A stretch of DNA of 25,541 nucleotides from an uncultured Clostridia bacterium (GCA_934149165.1 CAKPDY010000021.1:1-25541), one strand, 5' to 3'. Shown: positions 1-7,445, numbered from the stretch's first letter. Notes: a model not told the origin generated them from the letters alone. Numbers and translations are program-made.

Positions 1-66
1 ATACCAGATTTAATAATAATACCTATAATCGTTTACTTCCTATTTATTAAAAAAGTTAAAAGATAA
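1..66 (+). CDS. C-terminal end of an unknown membrane protein (partial)
   Basis: The window opens inside a reading frame that ends at TAA 64-66. The 21 visible residues are a hydrophobic run (about residues 4-16, rich in Ile, Leu, Val and Phe) followed by a basic tail KKVKR. This looks like a last membrane helix with a positively charged cytoplasmic end. Too little remains to name a family. The frame call rests on membrane-like composition and on the terminator that follows at 211-253, so it could still be chance. Confidence 0.5.
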   Translation: MPDLIIIPIIVYFLFIKKVKR

Positions 67-120
67 ATTACAATTTATAATTGAAATTATTTGCAAATTA
101 ATAATCTTATTTCCATAAAA

Positions 121-201
121 GGGTATGGGAATTCCCATAGTAGAATTTGTGCAGGAGTACAAATTCAGTGCTGGCTAGACATATATTTTATTCCCGTATT
201 C
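121..201 (+). ncRNA. Candidate structured RNA of unknown class
   Basis: Bases 121-130 can pair with 192-201 in an unbroken 10-bp helix (three G-U pairs). Inside it, 143-150 (GAATTTGT) pairs perfectly with 159-166 (ACAAATTC) around an 8-base loop. A competing structure exists: 124-139 is a perfect 16-base palindrome, TATGGGAATTCCCATA, so bases 127-130 can pair with either 133-136 or 192-195. A strong terminator follows at 211-253. Mutually exclusive pairing plus a terminator resembles a cis-regulatory RNA, but no plus-strand gene follows, so it may be a 3' UTR, a small RNA, a leader that lost its gene, or a recombinase attachment region. I do not recognise a known class. Strand is inferred from the G-U pairs and the terminator. 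Confidence 0.35.
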
Positions 202-210
202 AAGAAAAAT

Positions 211-253
211 AAAAAGAGGATTAAATTATTTTGATAATTTTTTCCTCTTTTTT
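211..253 (+). terminator. Intrinsic terminator, probably bidirectional
   Basis: AAAAAGAGGA (211-220) pairs with TCCTCTTTTT (243-252), and the stem continues with AAATTAT (223-229) against ATAATTT (234-240) around a TTTG loop, with only a TT/TT mismatch between. The 3' arm ends in a T-run on the plus strand. On the minus strand the stem is also followed by a T-rich stretch. It can end transcription from the membrane-protein/RNA side and from the recombinase side. Confidence 0.8.
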
Positions 254-262
254 GAAGATTAT

Positions 263-400
263 TTATATAAAAACATATTCATTTAAGACAATTTCTTCTG
301 CTGTATTTTTATAGTTGTTCATTAATTTTGTCCACTCCAATGGATTTAATTCTTTGCTTTTTTCAAACAGTCTTTCATCATTCTTAATATAATTTTCCAT
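263..400 (-). CDS. Short open frame just after the recombinase; small protein or shifted recombinase tail
   Basis: On the minus strand, 45 codons run from ATG at 398-400 to TAA at 263-265. The composition is coding-like, with charged and aromatic residues such as NPLEWTKLMNNYK. There is no convincing ribosome binding site before this ATG. The same frame stays open upstream, without a stop, into the last codons of the recombinase gene (to about 450), so a one-base change near 430-436 would join the two. Either this is a small independent protein or it is the original C-terminal tail of the recombinase, cut off by a frameshift. I favour the tail on composition and overlap, without proof. Confidence 0.4.
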   Translation of the reverse strand: MENYIKNDERLFEKSKELNPLEWTKLMNNYKNTAEEIVLNEYVFI

Positions 401-428
401 TAGTTCTTTATAATAATTTTCACAAGAA

Positions 429-2234
429 TCACTGACTAAAAGAAGATGATGAGTTAATTAATTCATTTTTTGGCACTAATATTAAAATATCTTTAATAAC
501 ATTTTTTTCAGTATATGGACAACTGACAATGCCATCTATATATAAATGCTCTTGCGATTTAGTAATAAATTCTTCTAAAAATTTATTAGAATATTCTCCG
601 TTTTTCATCTTCATAACTGATAAAATATCATAATTCGATTCTATATTTTTTAACTCAATTTCATCAATTTCTTTATGAAATTTAATTCCAATATTATTGT
701 CATTCATAATATTATTAAGATATTTTAAGTATTCTTTACTGCTTTTAGTTATAAATTCATCTGTGAATTTTATATCTTTAATATCAATATTGTAGTTTTT
801 ATCACGTTTAATTTCTATTATAGATATAAGTCTATGAATCATATCTCTTTTTGCTTCTCTCGATAACAAATCATAAAGAAAAGCAAATCCAATATTTTTA
901 ATATTAGTAAAAAATAAAGTGTTATTTTTCTCAGTACAATCTAATTTTTTAACAAGTTCTATTGTATATTCTTTAGAATTATTATCTGGATCAAGTCTAA
1001 CTTTCTTTTGATTTAGTTTATCAATTTCCTTTTTGATAACATCATTTTTATGATTGATTGTTTCGACATCTAAATTAGAACTTAAATATAAATCTACTAA
1101 TCTTTTTTCCTGTAATTTTAATTTTTCGATTACTTTTTCTATATCTTTTACATCATCACTTTTGGTAGAATTACAAGTTATAATTTCATTATCCATAGAA
1201 AGCATAAATAGTGTTAATTCTTCTAATACTTGTTTTAATTTTGTTTCTATTTTTTCAGTATTATAATGAAGTCCGAATCCACTACAATTATGATTTTTAC
1301 ATCTTAAATGGTAATAAACTCTTTGCTTTCCGTTAGGATATTTAAAAGATTCTGATGATGACATTATCTCACTACAAATAGGGCATTTTACTAAACCAGA
1401 AAACAAATGAATATATTCTCCGTAGTTAGAATGTTTGTTTTTTACTAAAACATTTCTAGTAGCATTCCATGTTACTTCATCAATAATTGGTTCACAATAA
1501 TTTTCAACTCTTAAAATCTCTTGTGGCTTTCTTTTATATTTCCCGTATTCAAAGATACCAATATAAATAGAATTAGTAAGTATTTTATAAACTCTATCGG
1601 ATTTCCATTTTCCCTGTTTTAGATACGCATTATTATCTTTCATAATAGTAGCAATGCCTCTTGTAGAATTACCTTGTTTGCACAATTCAAATATTTCTTT
1701 TACAACTTCTGCTTCAATAGGCTCTACTTCTAAATGACCAGTTTTCTTATTTCTAATATAGCCATAAGTGGCTTTACTAGGATGAATACGCTCCAATGCC
1801 ATTTCTTCCATAGCACGTTTAGTTCTTGCTCCAATTTCTTTTCTTTCTCTTTGTCCAAATACTAAATTCATCCCAAAAATCATTTCACCATTAGCAGTAG
1901 ATACATCATAAGGTTCAAGTATAAGTTCTATCTTTACATCATGTTCCTCACAATAATTAAGTAGCCAAAAACCGTCATAATTATTACGAGTAAATCTATC
2001 AACTTTAATTGCAACTAATTTATCAATCTTTTTAGATTTAATATCTTTTAATAATCTTTGTATTTCGGGTCTCATCAAATCTTTTCCAGAATGTCCAGCA
2101 TCATTATAAACATCAACAATATCATATTCATTCTTTTCACAATATTCTTTAATCATTCTAAGTTGTGAATCAATAGAATAACCATTATCTCTTTGGTCGT
2201 CAGTAGATACTCTTACATAAACACCACATCTCAT
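429..2234 (-). CDS. Large serine recombinase (site-specific integrase/resolvase family)
   Basis: This 601-residue protein has the order typical of large serine integrases and transposases. A resolvase/invertase catalytic domain covers about residues 1-145, with the nucleophile Ser10 in RVST, Arg8, and the DRFTRN motif with Arg80 and Arg83. A recombinase domain follows at about 150-265. A zinc ribbon is visible as C284-x2-C287 and C312-x4-C317, and a Leu/Lys/Glu-rich coiled-coil stretch as in other family members at about 355-420. The enzyme would bind two DNA attachment sites and exchange strands through a 5' phosphoserine link. The start is well supported by AAAGGAGG 6-7 bases before the ATG. 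It lies next to the tRNA-Gly repeat and the capsule locus, so it is a candidate mover of this region, but no attachment core could be read. The C-terminus may be shortened by a frameshift (see 263-400). Confidence 0.95.
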   Translation of the reverse strand: MRCGVYVRVSTDDQRDNGYSIDSQLRMIKEYCEKNEYDIVDVYNDAGHSGKDLMRPEIQRLLKDIKSKKIDKLVAIKVDRFTRNNYDGFWLLNYCEEHDVKIELILEPYDVSTANGEMIFGMNLVFGQRERKEIGARTKRAMEEMALERIHPSKATYGYIRNKKTGHLEVEPIEAEVVKEIFELCKQGNSTRGIATIMKDNNAYLKQGKWKSDRVYKILTNSIYIGIFEYGKYKRKPQEILRVENYCEPIIDEVTWNATRNVLVKNKHSNYGEYIHLFSGLVKCPICSEIMSSSESFKYPNGKQRVYYHLRCKNHNCSGFGLHYNTEKIETKLKQVLEELTLFMLSMDNEIITCNSTKSDDVKDIEKVIEKLKLQEKRLVDLYLSSNLDVETINHKNDVIKKEIDKLNQKKVRLDPDNNSKEYTIELVKKLDCTEKNNTLFFTNIKNIGFAFLYDLLSREAKRDMIHRLISIIEIKRDKNYNIDIKDIKFTDEFITKSSKEYLKYLNNIMNDNNIGIKFHKEIDEIELKNIESNYDILSVMKMKNGEYSNKFLEEFITKSQEHLYIDGIVSCPYTEKNVIKDILILVPKNELINSSSSFSQ

Positions 2235-2438
2235 AGTTTTCCTCCTTTCATTAAATTTCGAGAAATATTAAAATACTTCTCCTATGTTTCCTCACTCAAA
2301 CGTAAAATATCAGACACTAAATTGAAAATTTTTAATATTTCTTATTAATTTTCTCAATTAGAGTGAGTTTTACGAAGTTAAATTTAATATATTTCTCTAT
2401 ATGTTTCCTCACAAATAAGCAAAATGTATAGTCTAAAA
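2235..2438 (-). other. Region between recombinase and small gene with two decayed copies of one sequence
   Basis: Two imperfect direct copies of about 58 bases lie here, at about 2275-2332 and 2391-2450. They share the exact core TATGTTTCCTCAC. On the minus strand both read into peptide-like stretches: one gives NLVSDILRLSEET before a stop, the other ILLICEETYREIY before a stop. This looks like two broken copies of one former coding segment. CTCACTC near 2291 and GAGTGAG near 2361 also form an inverted pair that could make a long imperfect hairpin in the recombinase leader. I could not place a clear promoter for the recombinase. Confidence 0.4.
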
Positions 2439-2717
2439 TTAAAATTTTTTCAAAAATTGTGTAATTTCTTTAATATTGTACTTTTGATTATGTTCTTTAA
2501 TATAAAAAGGCTTATTTGATATTTCATTAACTTTGTATTCAAGTATTGTAAGAGTAGTAGGATATGTAATTTGGTATTCAGTAGGTATTACTACTTGTAG
2601 GTTGGTGTGCAAGATAGTTTTTGTTTGTCCTAATTTAACCTTATATTTAAATTCTTTTAAAATGTCGGTTAAATCTTTATTAGGTTTTAAATTTTCAATT
2701 ACTTTAAATTCAAGCAT
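2439..2717 (-). CDS. Small protein of unknown function (92 aa)
   Basis: The start is supported by AAAGGAGG about 9 bases before the ATG. The protein is soluble-looking, Lys- and Ile-rich, with no signal peptide or membrane helix. Its middle (about residues 30-60) is rich in Thr, Ile and Tyr, suggesting beta strands, and its end (about 70-92) is basic and likely helical. I do not recognise the family. It reads in the same direction as the recombinase downstream, about 200 bases away, so the two may share a transcript and belong to one mobile element. It could be a small DNA-binding or accessory factor, but nothing in the sequence proves that. Confidence 0.6.
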   Translation of the reverse strand: MLEFKVIENLKPNKDLTDILKEFKYKVKLGQTKTILHTNLQVVIPTEYQITYPTTLTILEYKVNEISNKPFYIKEHNQKYNIKEITQFLKKF

Positions 2718-2761
2718 GAAAAAAGTCCTCCTTTCTAGAAAGAGAACTTTTAAAGTTTTAT

Positions 2762-2800
2762 ATAAAAATAAAAACTTACGAACAATTAAGTCCGTAAGTT
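2762..2800 (-). terminator. Terminator of the first tRNA-Gly gene
   Basis: On the minus strand AACTTACG and CGTAAGTT (2793-2800 and 2773-2780) form an 8-bp stem around a 12-base loop, followed by a T-rich run (complement of 2762-2772). It lies 9 bases after the 3' end of the tRNA. The second tRNA-Gly copy has no equivalent. Confidence 0.8.
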
Positions 2801-2809
2801 GATTTCAAA

Positions 2810-2883
<74 letters not shown>

Positions 2884-2901
2884 ATATTAAAATATGAAAC
2901 T

Positions 2902-2930
2902 ATTATACATTACTTTTTTTAAATTTACAA
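2902..2930 (-). promoter_or_regulatory. Promoter of tRNA-Gly copy 1
   Basis: On the minus strand TTGTAA (2925-2930) and TATAAT (2902-2907) are separated by 17 bases, 18 bases before the mature tRNA 5' end. The same promoter is present in the second copy. Confidence 0.85.
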
Positions 2931-2943
2931 TACCATTTAAATT

Positions 2944-2971
2944 AAAGACATGAAAATTTTTTCATGTCTTT
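2944..2971 (-). terminator. Terminator after the hemolysin-III-type gene
   Basis: AAAGACATGAA and TTCATGTCTTT form an 11-bp stem with a short AT loop, followed by T/A-rich sequence in both directions. It sits between the stop codon at 2993 and the tRNA-Gly promoter, and would keep the upstream minus-strand transcript from running into the tRNA. Confidence 0.7.
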
Positions 2972-2992
2972 ATTATAATTACATTACAACTT

Positions 2993-3668
2993 CTAAATTA
3001 CATACCAATAAATAGAAAAAAATTGTAAAATACTTCCAGCTAGCACAAAAAAGTGCCATATTGAATGCATATATTTAACTTTTTTACCAAATCCATAAAT
3101 TATAGCACCAATAGTATAAATTATACCACCAAGCACTAAAAAAATAATTCCATATTTATCAATAGATTGACAAATATCTTTAAACGCAAATATAATTAGC
3201 CATCCCATTACCAAATAACAAATCATAGACAAAACCTTAAACTTTTCCAAATTTATTCCATTTAATGTTATTCCTAAAATCGTAAAAGCTAATATTATTG
3301 AAAATATAGTCCATCCGCAATGTTCCATTTAAAGCAACTAATACATATGGTGTATATGAACCAAATATTAATAAAAAAATACTACAATGATCAAAAACTC
3401 TAAAAACTTTTTTAGCCCTACATGTTGGTTTAAAACTATGATATAGTGTTGACATTGTATACAAAATTATTAACATTGTTCCATATAATGCAGAACTAAC
3501 AACTGCTATTGCATTATGATGTTTGGCTGATGCAACCACAGTTAATACTAATGCTGCAATACTTAATAGTGTGCCAATTCCATGGGAAATAGCACTAATT
3601 AATTCTTCAGATAGTGTATATTTTGGAATTGTTAATTTTTCTTTTAACACAGTACATTGATTTTTCAT
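2993..3668 (-). pseudogene. Hemolysin III / PAQR-family membrane protein, frameshifted
   Basis: Two overlapping frames together make one normal-length (about 225 aa) seven-helix protein of the HlyIII/YqfA type. The N-terminal part carries SHGIGT, LYHSF and FDHCSIFLL, the C-terminal part carries MHSIWHFFVL. These conserved His and Asp residues are the metal-binding set of the family. The frames switch at about 3317: removing a single base there gives an uninterrupted ALNGTLGWTIF, exactly as family members read. The start at 3668 (MKNQ) is chosen because GGAG lies 11 bases upstream. A longer frame from 3707 would place the ribosome binding site inside the gene. The single base may be a real inactivating mutation or an assembly error. 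Family members are predicted membrane hydrolases and their bacterial role is poorly defined. Confidence 0.85.
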
Positions 3669-3700
3669 TTCTCGTTTATCTCCTTTTATTTTTTTATAGT

Positions 3701-3749
3701 GTATCATATTATATTAATATTACAAGTATTATTGACTATTTAGTCAACA
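3701..3749. repeat. Inverted repeat copy of 7926-7974, in the hlyIII leader
   Basis: This segment matches the reverse complement of 7926-7974 at 44 of 49 positions. On the minus strand it contains TTGACT (3742-3747) with a TGTAAT 17 bases on, so it probably includes the promoter of the HlyIII-type gene. TTGACTA/TAGTCAA also forms a perfect 16-base palindrome over the -35 box here, which is lost in the other copy and could be an operator. Confidence 0.75.
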
Positions 3750-3829
3750 ATATTATTTTAATTTTGGTTATTCTATTAATATAAGGTTAAGGTGAATATA
3801 AATAAATAATTATGTAAAATAAAAAAATG

Positions 3830-3858
3830 TTGAAAAAAATTGAATATTGTTTTATACT
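3830..3858 (+). promoter_or_regulatory. Promoter of the flavodoxin-fold gene
   Basis: TTGAAA (3830-3835) and TATACT (3853-3858) are 17 bases apart and lie 54 bases before the start codon at 3913. Confidence 0.75.
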
Positions 3859-3912
3859 AGAATTAAGTTATTAAAAATAACAAAAACGAAAGAAAAGGAG
3901 GAAAATTAACGA

Positions 3913-5301
3913 ATGAAAATTGTAATACTTAGTGCAAGTCCAAAAAATGAAAACAGTGTTACATTACAGGTTGGAAAACTAATAGAAAAAATGTCACAAT
4001 TTTCCGTAAAAGATGAATTCACAGAGTTATTAATAGGAAATGGAAAATACACAGAAGAAATAGGAGAAAAAATAAAACAAGCAGATTTAGTAATGTTTTG
4101 TTCGTCATTATTTCATTTCAGTGTGCCACAACAATTAATGCTGTTTTTGAATTCAGTTGAAGAAAATATAGGAAATGAAATACAAGGAAAACCAGTTACA
4201 TATTTTACTACAAGTTCACAATTAATGGATACAGAAGCACATAGTTATATGCAAAAACGTTTAAAGAGAATGGGAGTTTTATATATAAGGGGATTAAGCT
4301 TACTTGATGTTGATATTTTAGAAGAAGAAGGAAGAGAGAAAGTTGGTAATTGGTATCATTATGTAAGAAGTTATGTATTAAAACAAAATGAAAAATTTAA
4401 AAATAGTAATAGTCAAATTGTGCTACTAGATGCAACAGATGGAACAAATATGAAAATAAATAACAGCATAGAAAAAGCAAAAAAATATTTTGAAAATGTT
4501 GGAGCAGGAAAAATTATACAAATTGCATTAAAAGATTATAAAATAAATCAATGTCAGGCATGTTCATATTGTTATGCAGATGAAAAATGTATATTTAAAG
4601 ATGATTTTGAACCTTTATGTGATAAAATTTATAAAAACACAGATATAATAATCACATTTGGAGAATTACAAGATGGCTTGTTAGGACCTATTCATAAAGT
4701 ATGGTTAGATAGGCATGTAAAATTTGGTTTACATCCATTAGAAAATGAAATAATTTATGCATATATGGTAGATATGCAAAATGCAAAAGATGGAGATAAA
4801 TATGCATTAGATGTTCATGAAAAAGCATTAACAAACTTTAATAAAGACTATTATATGGGAATATGTGATATTAATAATGAAAAACAGGTTGAATATTATT
4901 ATGAGGATATAATAAAAACATATAATTATGAATTATATCCACAAACAAATTATTATAGTAGAGGAACATTTTTTATATTTAAATCAATTGCATGGACAAT
5001 TCAAAAATTTGCACCAAAGAATTTTAAATATTATTCTAAAAATAATGGATATAAATTGCCAGAACCAAATATAAATATACAATCATTTAGTGATTATAAA
5101 GGAGCAATACAAGTATCTAAAAACAGACTAATACCATATAAAATGGTATTGGAAAGCTTAAAACAAGATTGTAGTTTACAAACTGAAAGAAGAAAGAATA
5201 ATTCTTGGAATAAACAAGAAGATGTAAGTTTACAAAAGTATGAACCAAAAATAGGATTTTTTGCGAAATTATTAGCAAAATTTAAAAATAAGAAAAAATA
5301 A
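3913..5301 (+). CDS. Double flavodoxin-fold NAD(P)H-dependent oxidoreductase
   Basis: The 462-residue protein seems to contain two flavodoxin-like domains in tandem. The first begins with MKIVILSASPKNENS, the typical FMN phosphate loop, and extends to about residue 155. The second starts near residue 165 with VLLDATDG and carries a Cys-rich segment CQACSYCYADEKC at about 214-226, which resembles the CxxCxxC region of NADPH-dependent FMN reductases and iron-sulfur flavoproteins. The second domain's phosphate loop is degenerate (DATDGTNMKINNS), so it may bind FMN poorly. The rest (about 330-462) is basic, with no clear domain. AAGGAGG lies 11 bases before the ATG. It is followed 48 bases later by a membrane protein gene and probably forms an operon with it. 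Substrate is unknown. Confidence 0.8.
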   Translation: MKIVILSASPKNENSVTLQVGKLIEKMSQFSVKDEFTELLIGNGKYTEEIGEKIKQADLVMFCSSLFHFSVPQQLMLFLNSVEENIGNEIQGKPVTYFTTSSQLMDTEAHSYMQKRLKRMGVLYIRGLSLLDVDILEEEGREKVGNWYHYVRSYVLKQNEKFKNSNSQIVLLDATDGTNMKINNSIEKAKKYFENVGAGKIIQIALKDYKINQCQACSYCYADEKCIFKDDFEPLCDKIYKNTDIIITFGELQDGLLGPIHKVWLDRHVKFGLHPLENEIIYAYMVDMQNAKDGDKYALDVHEKALTNFNKDYYMGICDINNEKQVEYYYEDIIKTYNYELYPQTNYYSRGTFFIFKSIAWTIQKFAPKNFKYYSKNNGYKLPEPNINIQSFSDYKGAIQVSKNRLIPYKMVLESLKQDCSLQTERRKNNSWNKQEDVSLQKYEPKIGFFAKLLAKFKNKKK

Positions 5302-5315
5302 ACAAAGGAGGGAGT

Positions 5316-5339
5316 AGTTTATATAATAAAATATAAACT
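5316..5339 (+). promoter_or_regulatory. Hairpin between ribosome binding site and start codon
   Basis: AGTTTATAT (5316-5324) and ATATAAACT (5331-5339) form a perfect 9-bp stem with loop AATAAA. A strong AAAGGAGG (5304-5311) lies just before it and the only plausible ATG is at 5350, about 38 bases from the Shine-Dalgarno. If the stem forms, the Shine-Dalgarno and ATG come within normal distance. The structure may therefore allow, or regulate, initiation. Confidence 0.55.
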
Positions 5340-5349
5340 GCAAGTAATT

Positions 5350-5961
5350 ATGGAAGAAATGCAAAAGAAAATAGGTAGAAGAATGAGTGTAATGATGGGA
5401 TTAACAATAAGTTTTATATTATCATTAGTAGGAATTTTAATGTCAGGACATTTTACAATTGTAAAATTTTTAATGTCATTTGCAATGTCTGCAATAATAT
5501 CATTAATAATAGGTTTTATAGTTCCTATGAAAAAGGTATCAGATGCTGCATGTTCTAAGTTGAAATTAACATTAGGAACATTTCTAGCAAAAGCAATAAC
5601 ATCTTTAATATCATCATGTATATATACACCAATTATAGTATTAGCAATGATTACTATGGCATTCACACAAGCAAATACACAAATTGATAAAGAAATTGCA
5701 AATACACAAAAAGAAATGGATACAATACAACAACAAATTTCAGAAGCAAGTCAAGGTGATTTAGCTAAGATTGGACAGTTAAGTGGAAAAAAAGTAGGTT
5801 TAACTGAAAAAATGAAATCTTTACAAAATAGTAAACCTTCATTCGCACCAATGTTTTTTAGAAGTTTAGGAGTAAGTATGGTATTAAGTTTTTTAATTTC
5901 TTTTATTATGCAACCAATATATTTGAAATTGACATTTAAACATTTTAAAATAGAAGCATAG
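5350..5961 (+). CDS. Coiled-coil membrane protein of unknown function
   Basis: The 203-residue protein has about four hydrophobic segments: residues 14-31, 37-58, 80-105 and 168-190. Between the third and fourth lies a Gln/Lys/Glu-rich heptad-like stretch (about 108-150), probably a coiled coil. It resembles small clostridial membrane proteins found next to flavin reductases, but I cannot name the family with certainty. It follows the flavodoxin-fold gene by 48 bases and no terminator separates them, so co-expression is likely. A redox-linked membrane role is inference only. The start is unusual: the ribosome binding site is separated from the ATG by a hairpin (5316-5339). Confidence 0.75.
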   Translation: MEEMQKKIGRRMSVMMGLTISFILSLVGILMSGHFTIVKFLMSFAMSAIISLIIGFIVPMKKVSDAACSKLKLTLGTFLAKAITSLISSCIYTPIIVLAMITMAFTQANTQIDKEIANTQKEMDTIQQQISEASQGDLAKIGQLSGKKVGLTEKMKSLQNSKPSFAPMFFRSLGVSMVLSFLISFIMQPIYLKLTFKHFKIEA

Positions 5962-6281
5962 ATGCTAGATTTATAAAAAATAAACTTAATATGTTTAATA
6001 ATACTAAGTATTGTAACATATGGAATCTATATGTTCTATTGATATTATAAAAGGGAAAAACATTATAAACAGCTGGTGAATCAAACGGTGTAGCTATAGA
6101 TGATAATTCTGTGTTATACTAATATAATGTCAATACTAGTTTTATGCAACTGTATTGCCATTCCTTGTATATTTCATAATATAATTGAATTTTAATTTTC
6201 AGGTTGCGAAATTACAAGAGCTATAAAAGCTGGTACGTACAAGAGATTTTTATTCGTTATTACAGAAAGAATTTACATAAT
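5962..6281. other. Non-coding stretch with possible decayed coding remnants
   Basis: No intact gene is visible. Two short plus-strand stretches look peptide-like: about 6070-6122 (TAGESNGVAIDDNSVLY then stop) and about 6203-6286 (GCEITRAIKAGTYKRF and on to a stop). They are in different frames with no starts. A weak 7-bp hairpin lies at 6015-6035. I see no terminator for the gene ending at 5961. The likeliest reading is remains of lost genes. Confidence 0.35.
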
Positions 6282-6310
6282 TTGACTTTATAACAAAATT
6301 TTGATATAAT
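6282..6310 (+). promoter_or_regulatory. Strong promoter of the dockerin-like protein gene
   Basis: TTGACT (6282-6287) and TATAAT (6305-6310) are exactly 17 bases apart, close to full consensus, 68 bases before the start codon at 6378. Confidence 0.85.
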
Positions 6311-6377
6311 AAGTTTATGCAAAATATTTGCAAAATTGGTATAAACACATTGTAAAAAGGAATTGGAGGAATCTTCT

Positions 6378-7412
6378 ATGAAAAAATTTATGGCAGCCCT
6401 TATTACAACAATTGTATGTATCATTTTTGTTGGTATTTCCAACAATGAAATGAACGTAAAAGCAGAAATGAACAATTATCCACAGCATGACGTTAACAAT
6501 GACGGTGAAATGGATGTGTTCGACTTAGTGCTTATGAAAAACCAGATTATGAATCAGAAAACAAAAGCAACACAGCTTAATAGCTATGATGTTAATTGGT
6601 TCAAACTCTACATTTCAAATGGTGAAGAAGTAACAAGCGTTTTCGCTAACGAAAATCCTGAATACACAAAAACACTGCTTCAGAATTCAAAAAAGCTGAA
6701 AGCTGAAGGCAATTATATTGCATTACAGTACAATGTAAGAATAGTAAATCTTATATTTGAAAATTGCTCAGAAGCAACAGCTGAAATGCAGCAGAATTGT
6801 TTTGATAGTTTTTGTATGGATAAAATGAACCATTACATATGTCTGACACAAAACGAAGAGTTTATATATGCAAAGGAATTTGATGCTTTTAATTATACAA
6901 ATGAACAGTATAACATAAACAATATGTGTGATGTGATGGATATAATAGCTTCAAAAGAAATCGAAAAAATTGATGAAAAAGAAATTGTATTTAAAGATGG
7001 CAAAAAGATGATAATTCCAGTAACTCATCAAAGCAATGGTCTCGAAGGTTGTGGTGCCACATTTGAAATTCCAGATTACAAGGTAAATATTTATGAAGCA
7101 GAAAACGGCAAAATTGCTATAAACTTCAATAAAAATCCTATAAATTATGCAAATGTTGAAGCAAACATTGATGATGCACTTAACATTATGCGAGAGATGA
7201 AAGGCTCCATAAAAATTAATGTAGTTTCAAATGACACAGTAGAATGTGTAAAAGAAGAAGAAACAATAAAAATAAAATTTGCTAAAATTACTTATGAAGA
7301 TGAAGAAATTGGAGAATTTTATTTTGGAAGCTGTTCAGAAGATGGCACAGAATATTACATGTATGCTGATGAGGTAGGTTGTATCTGCCTCAACATTACA
7401 GAAAAAAAGTAA
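6378..7412 (+). CDS. Secreted protein with one dockerin-like calcium repeat, function unknown
   Basis: The ATG at 6378 is chosen over an upstream TTG because GGAGG lies 8 bases before it and it begins a clean signal peptide (MKKF, then a hydrophobic core to about residue 20, cleavage probably near AEMN at 29-31). Residues 38-58 (DVNNDGEMDVFDLVLMKNQI) match one dockerin type I repeat, with the Asp/Asn calcium ligands and the following helix. Normal dockerins have two such repeats and only one is visible here. The remaining ~280 residues are acidic, likely beta-rich, and unrecognised. Codon choice (more GCT, GGC, CTT, CAG) differs from its neighbours, suggesting transfer, perhaps from a Ruminococcus-like source. 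It has its own strong promoter and terminator, so it is a single-gene unit. Confidence 0.8.
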   Translation: MKKFMAALITTIVCIIFVGISNNEMNVKAEMNNYPQHDVNNDGEMDVFDLVLMKNQIMNQKTKATQLNSYDVNWFKLYISNGEEVTSVFANENPEYTKTLLQNSKKLKAEGNYIALQYNVRIVNLIFENCSEATAEMQQNCFDSFCMDKMNHYICLTQNEEFIYAKEFDAFNYTNEQYNINNMCDVMDIIASKEIEKIDEKEIVFKDGKKMIIPVTHQSNGLEGCGATFEIPDYKVNIYEAENGKIAINFNKNPINYANVEANIDDALNIMREMKGSIKINVVSNDTVECVKEEETIKIKFAKITYEDEEIGEFYFGSCSEDGTEYYMYADEVGCICLNITEKK

Positions 7413-7445
7413 AACATAAACAATAAGAAATAGTGTTTATACCAG

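Noticed and set aside
5319..5666. Minus-strand frame opposite the coiled-coil membrane protein
   Set aside because: No ribosome binding site, and the plus-strand gene has membrane helices and operon context.
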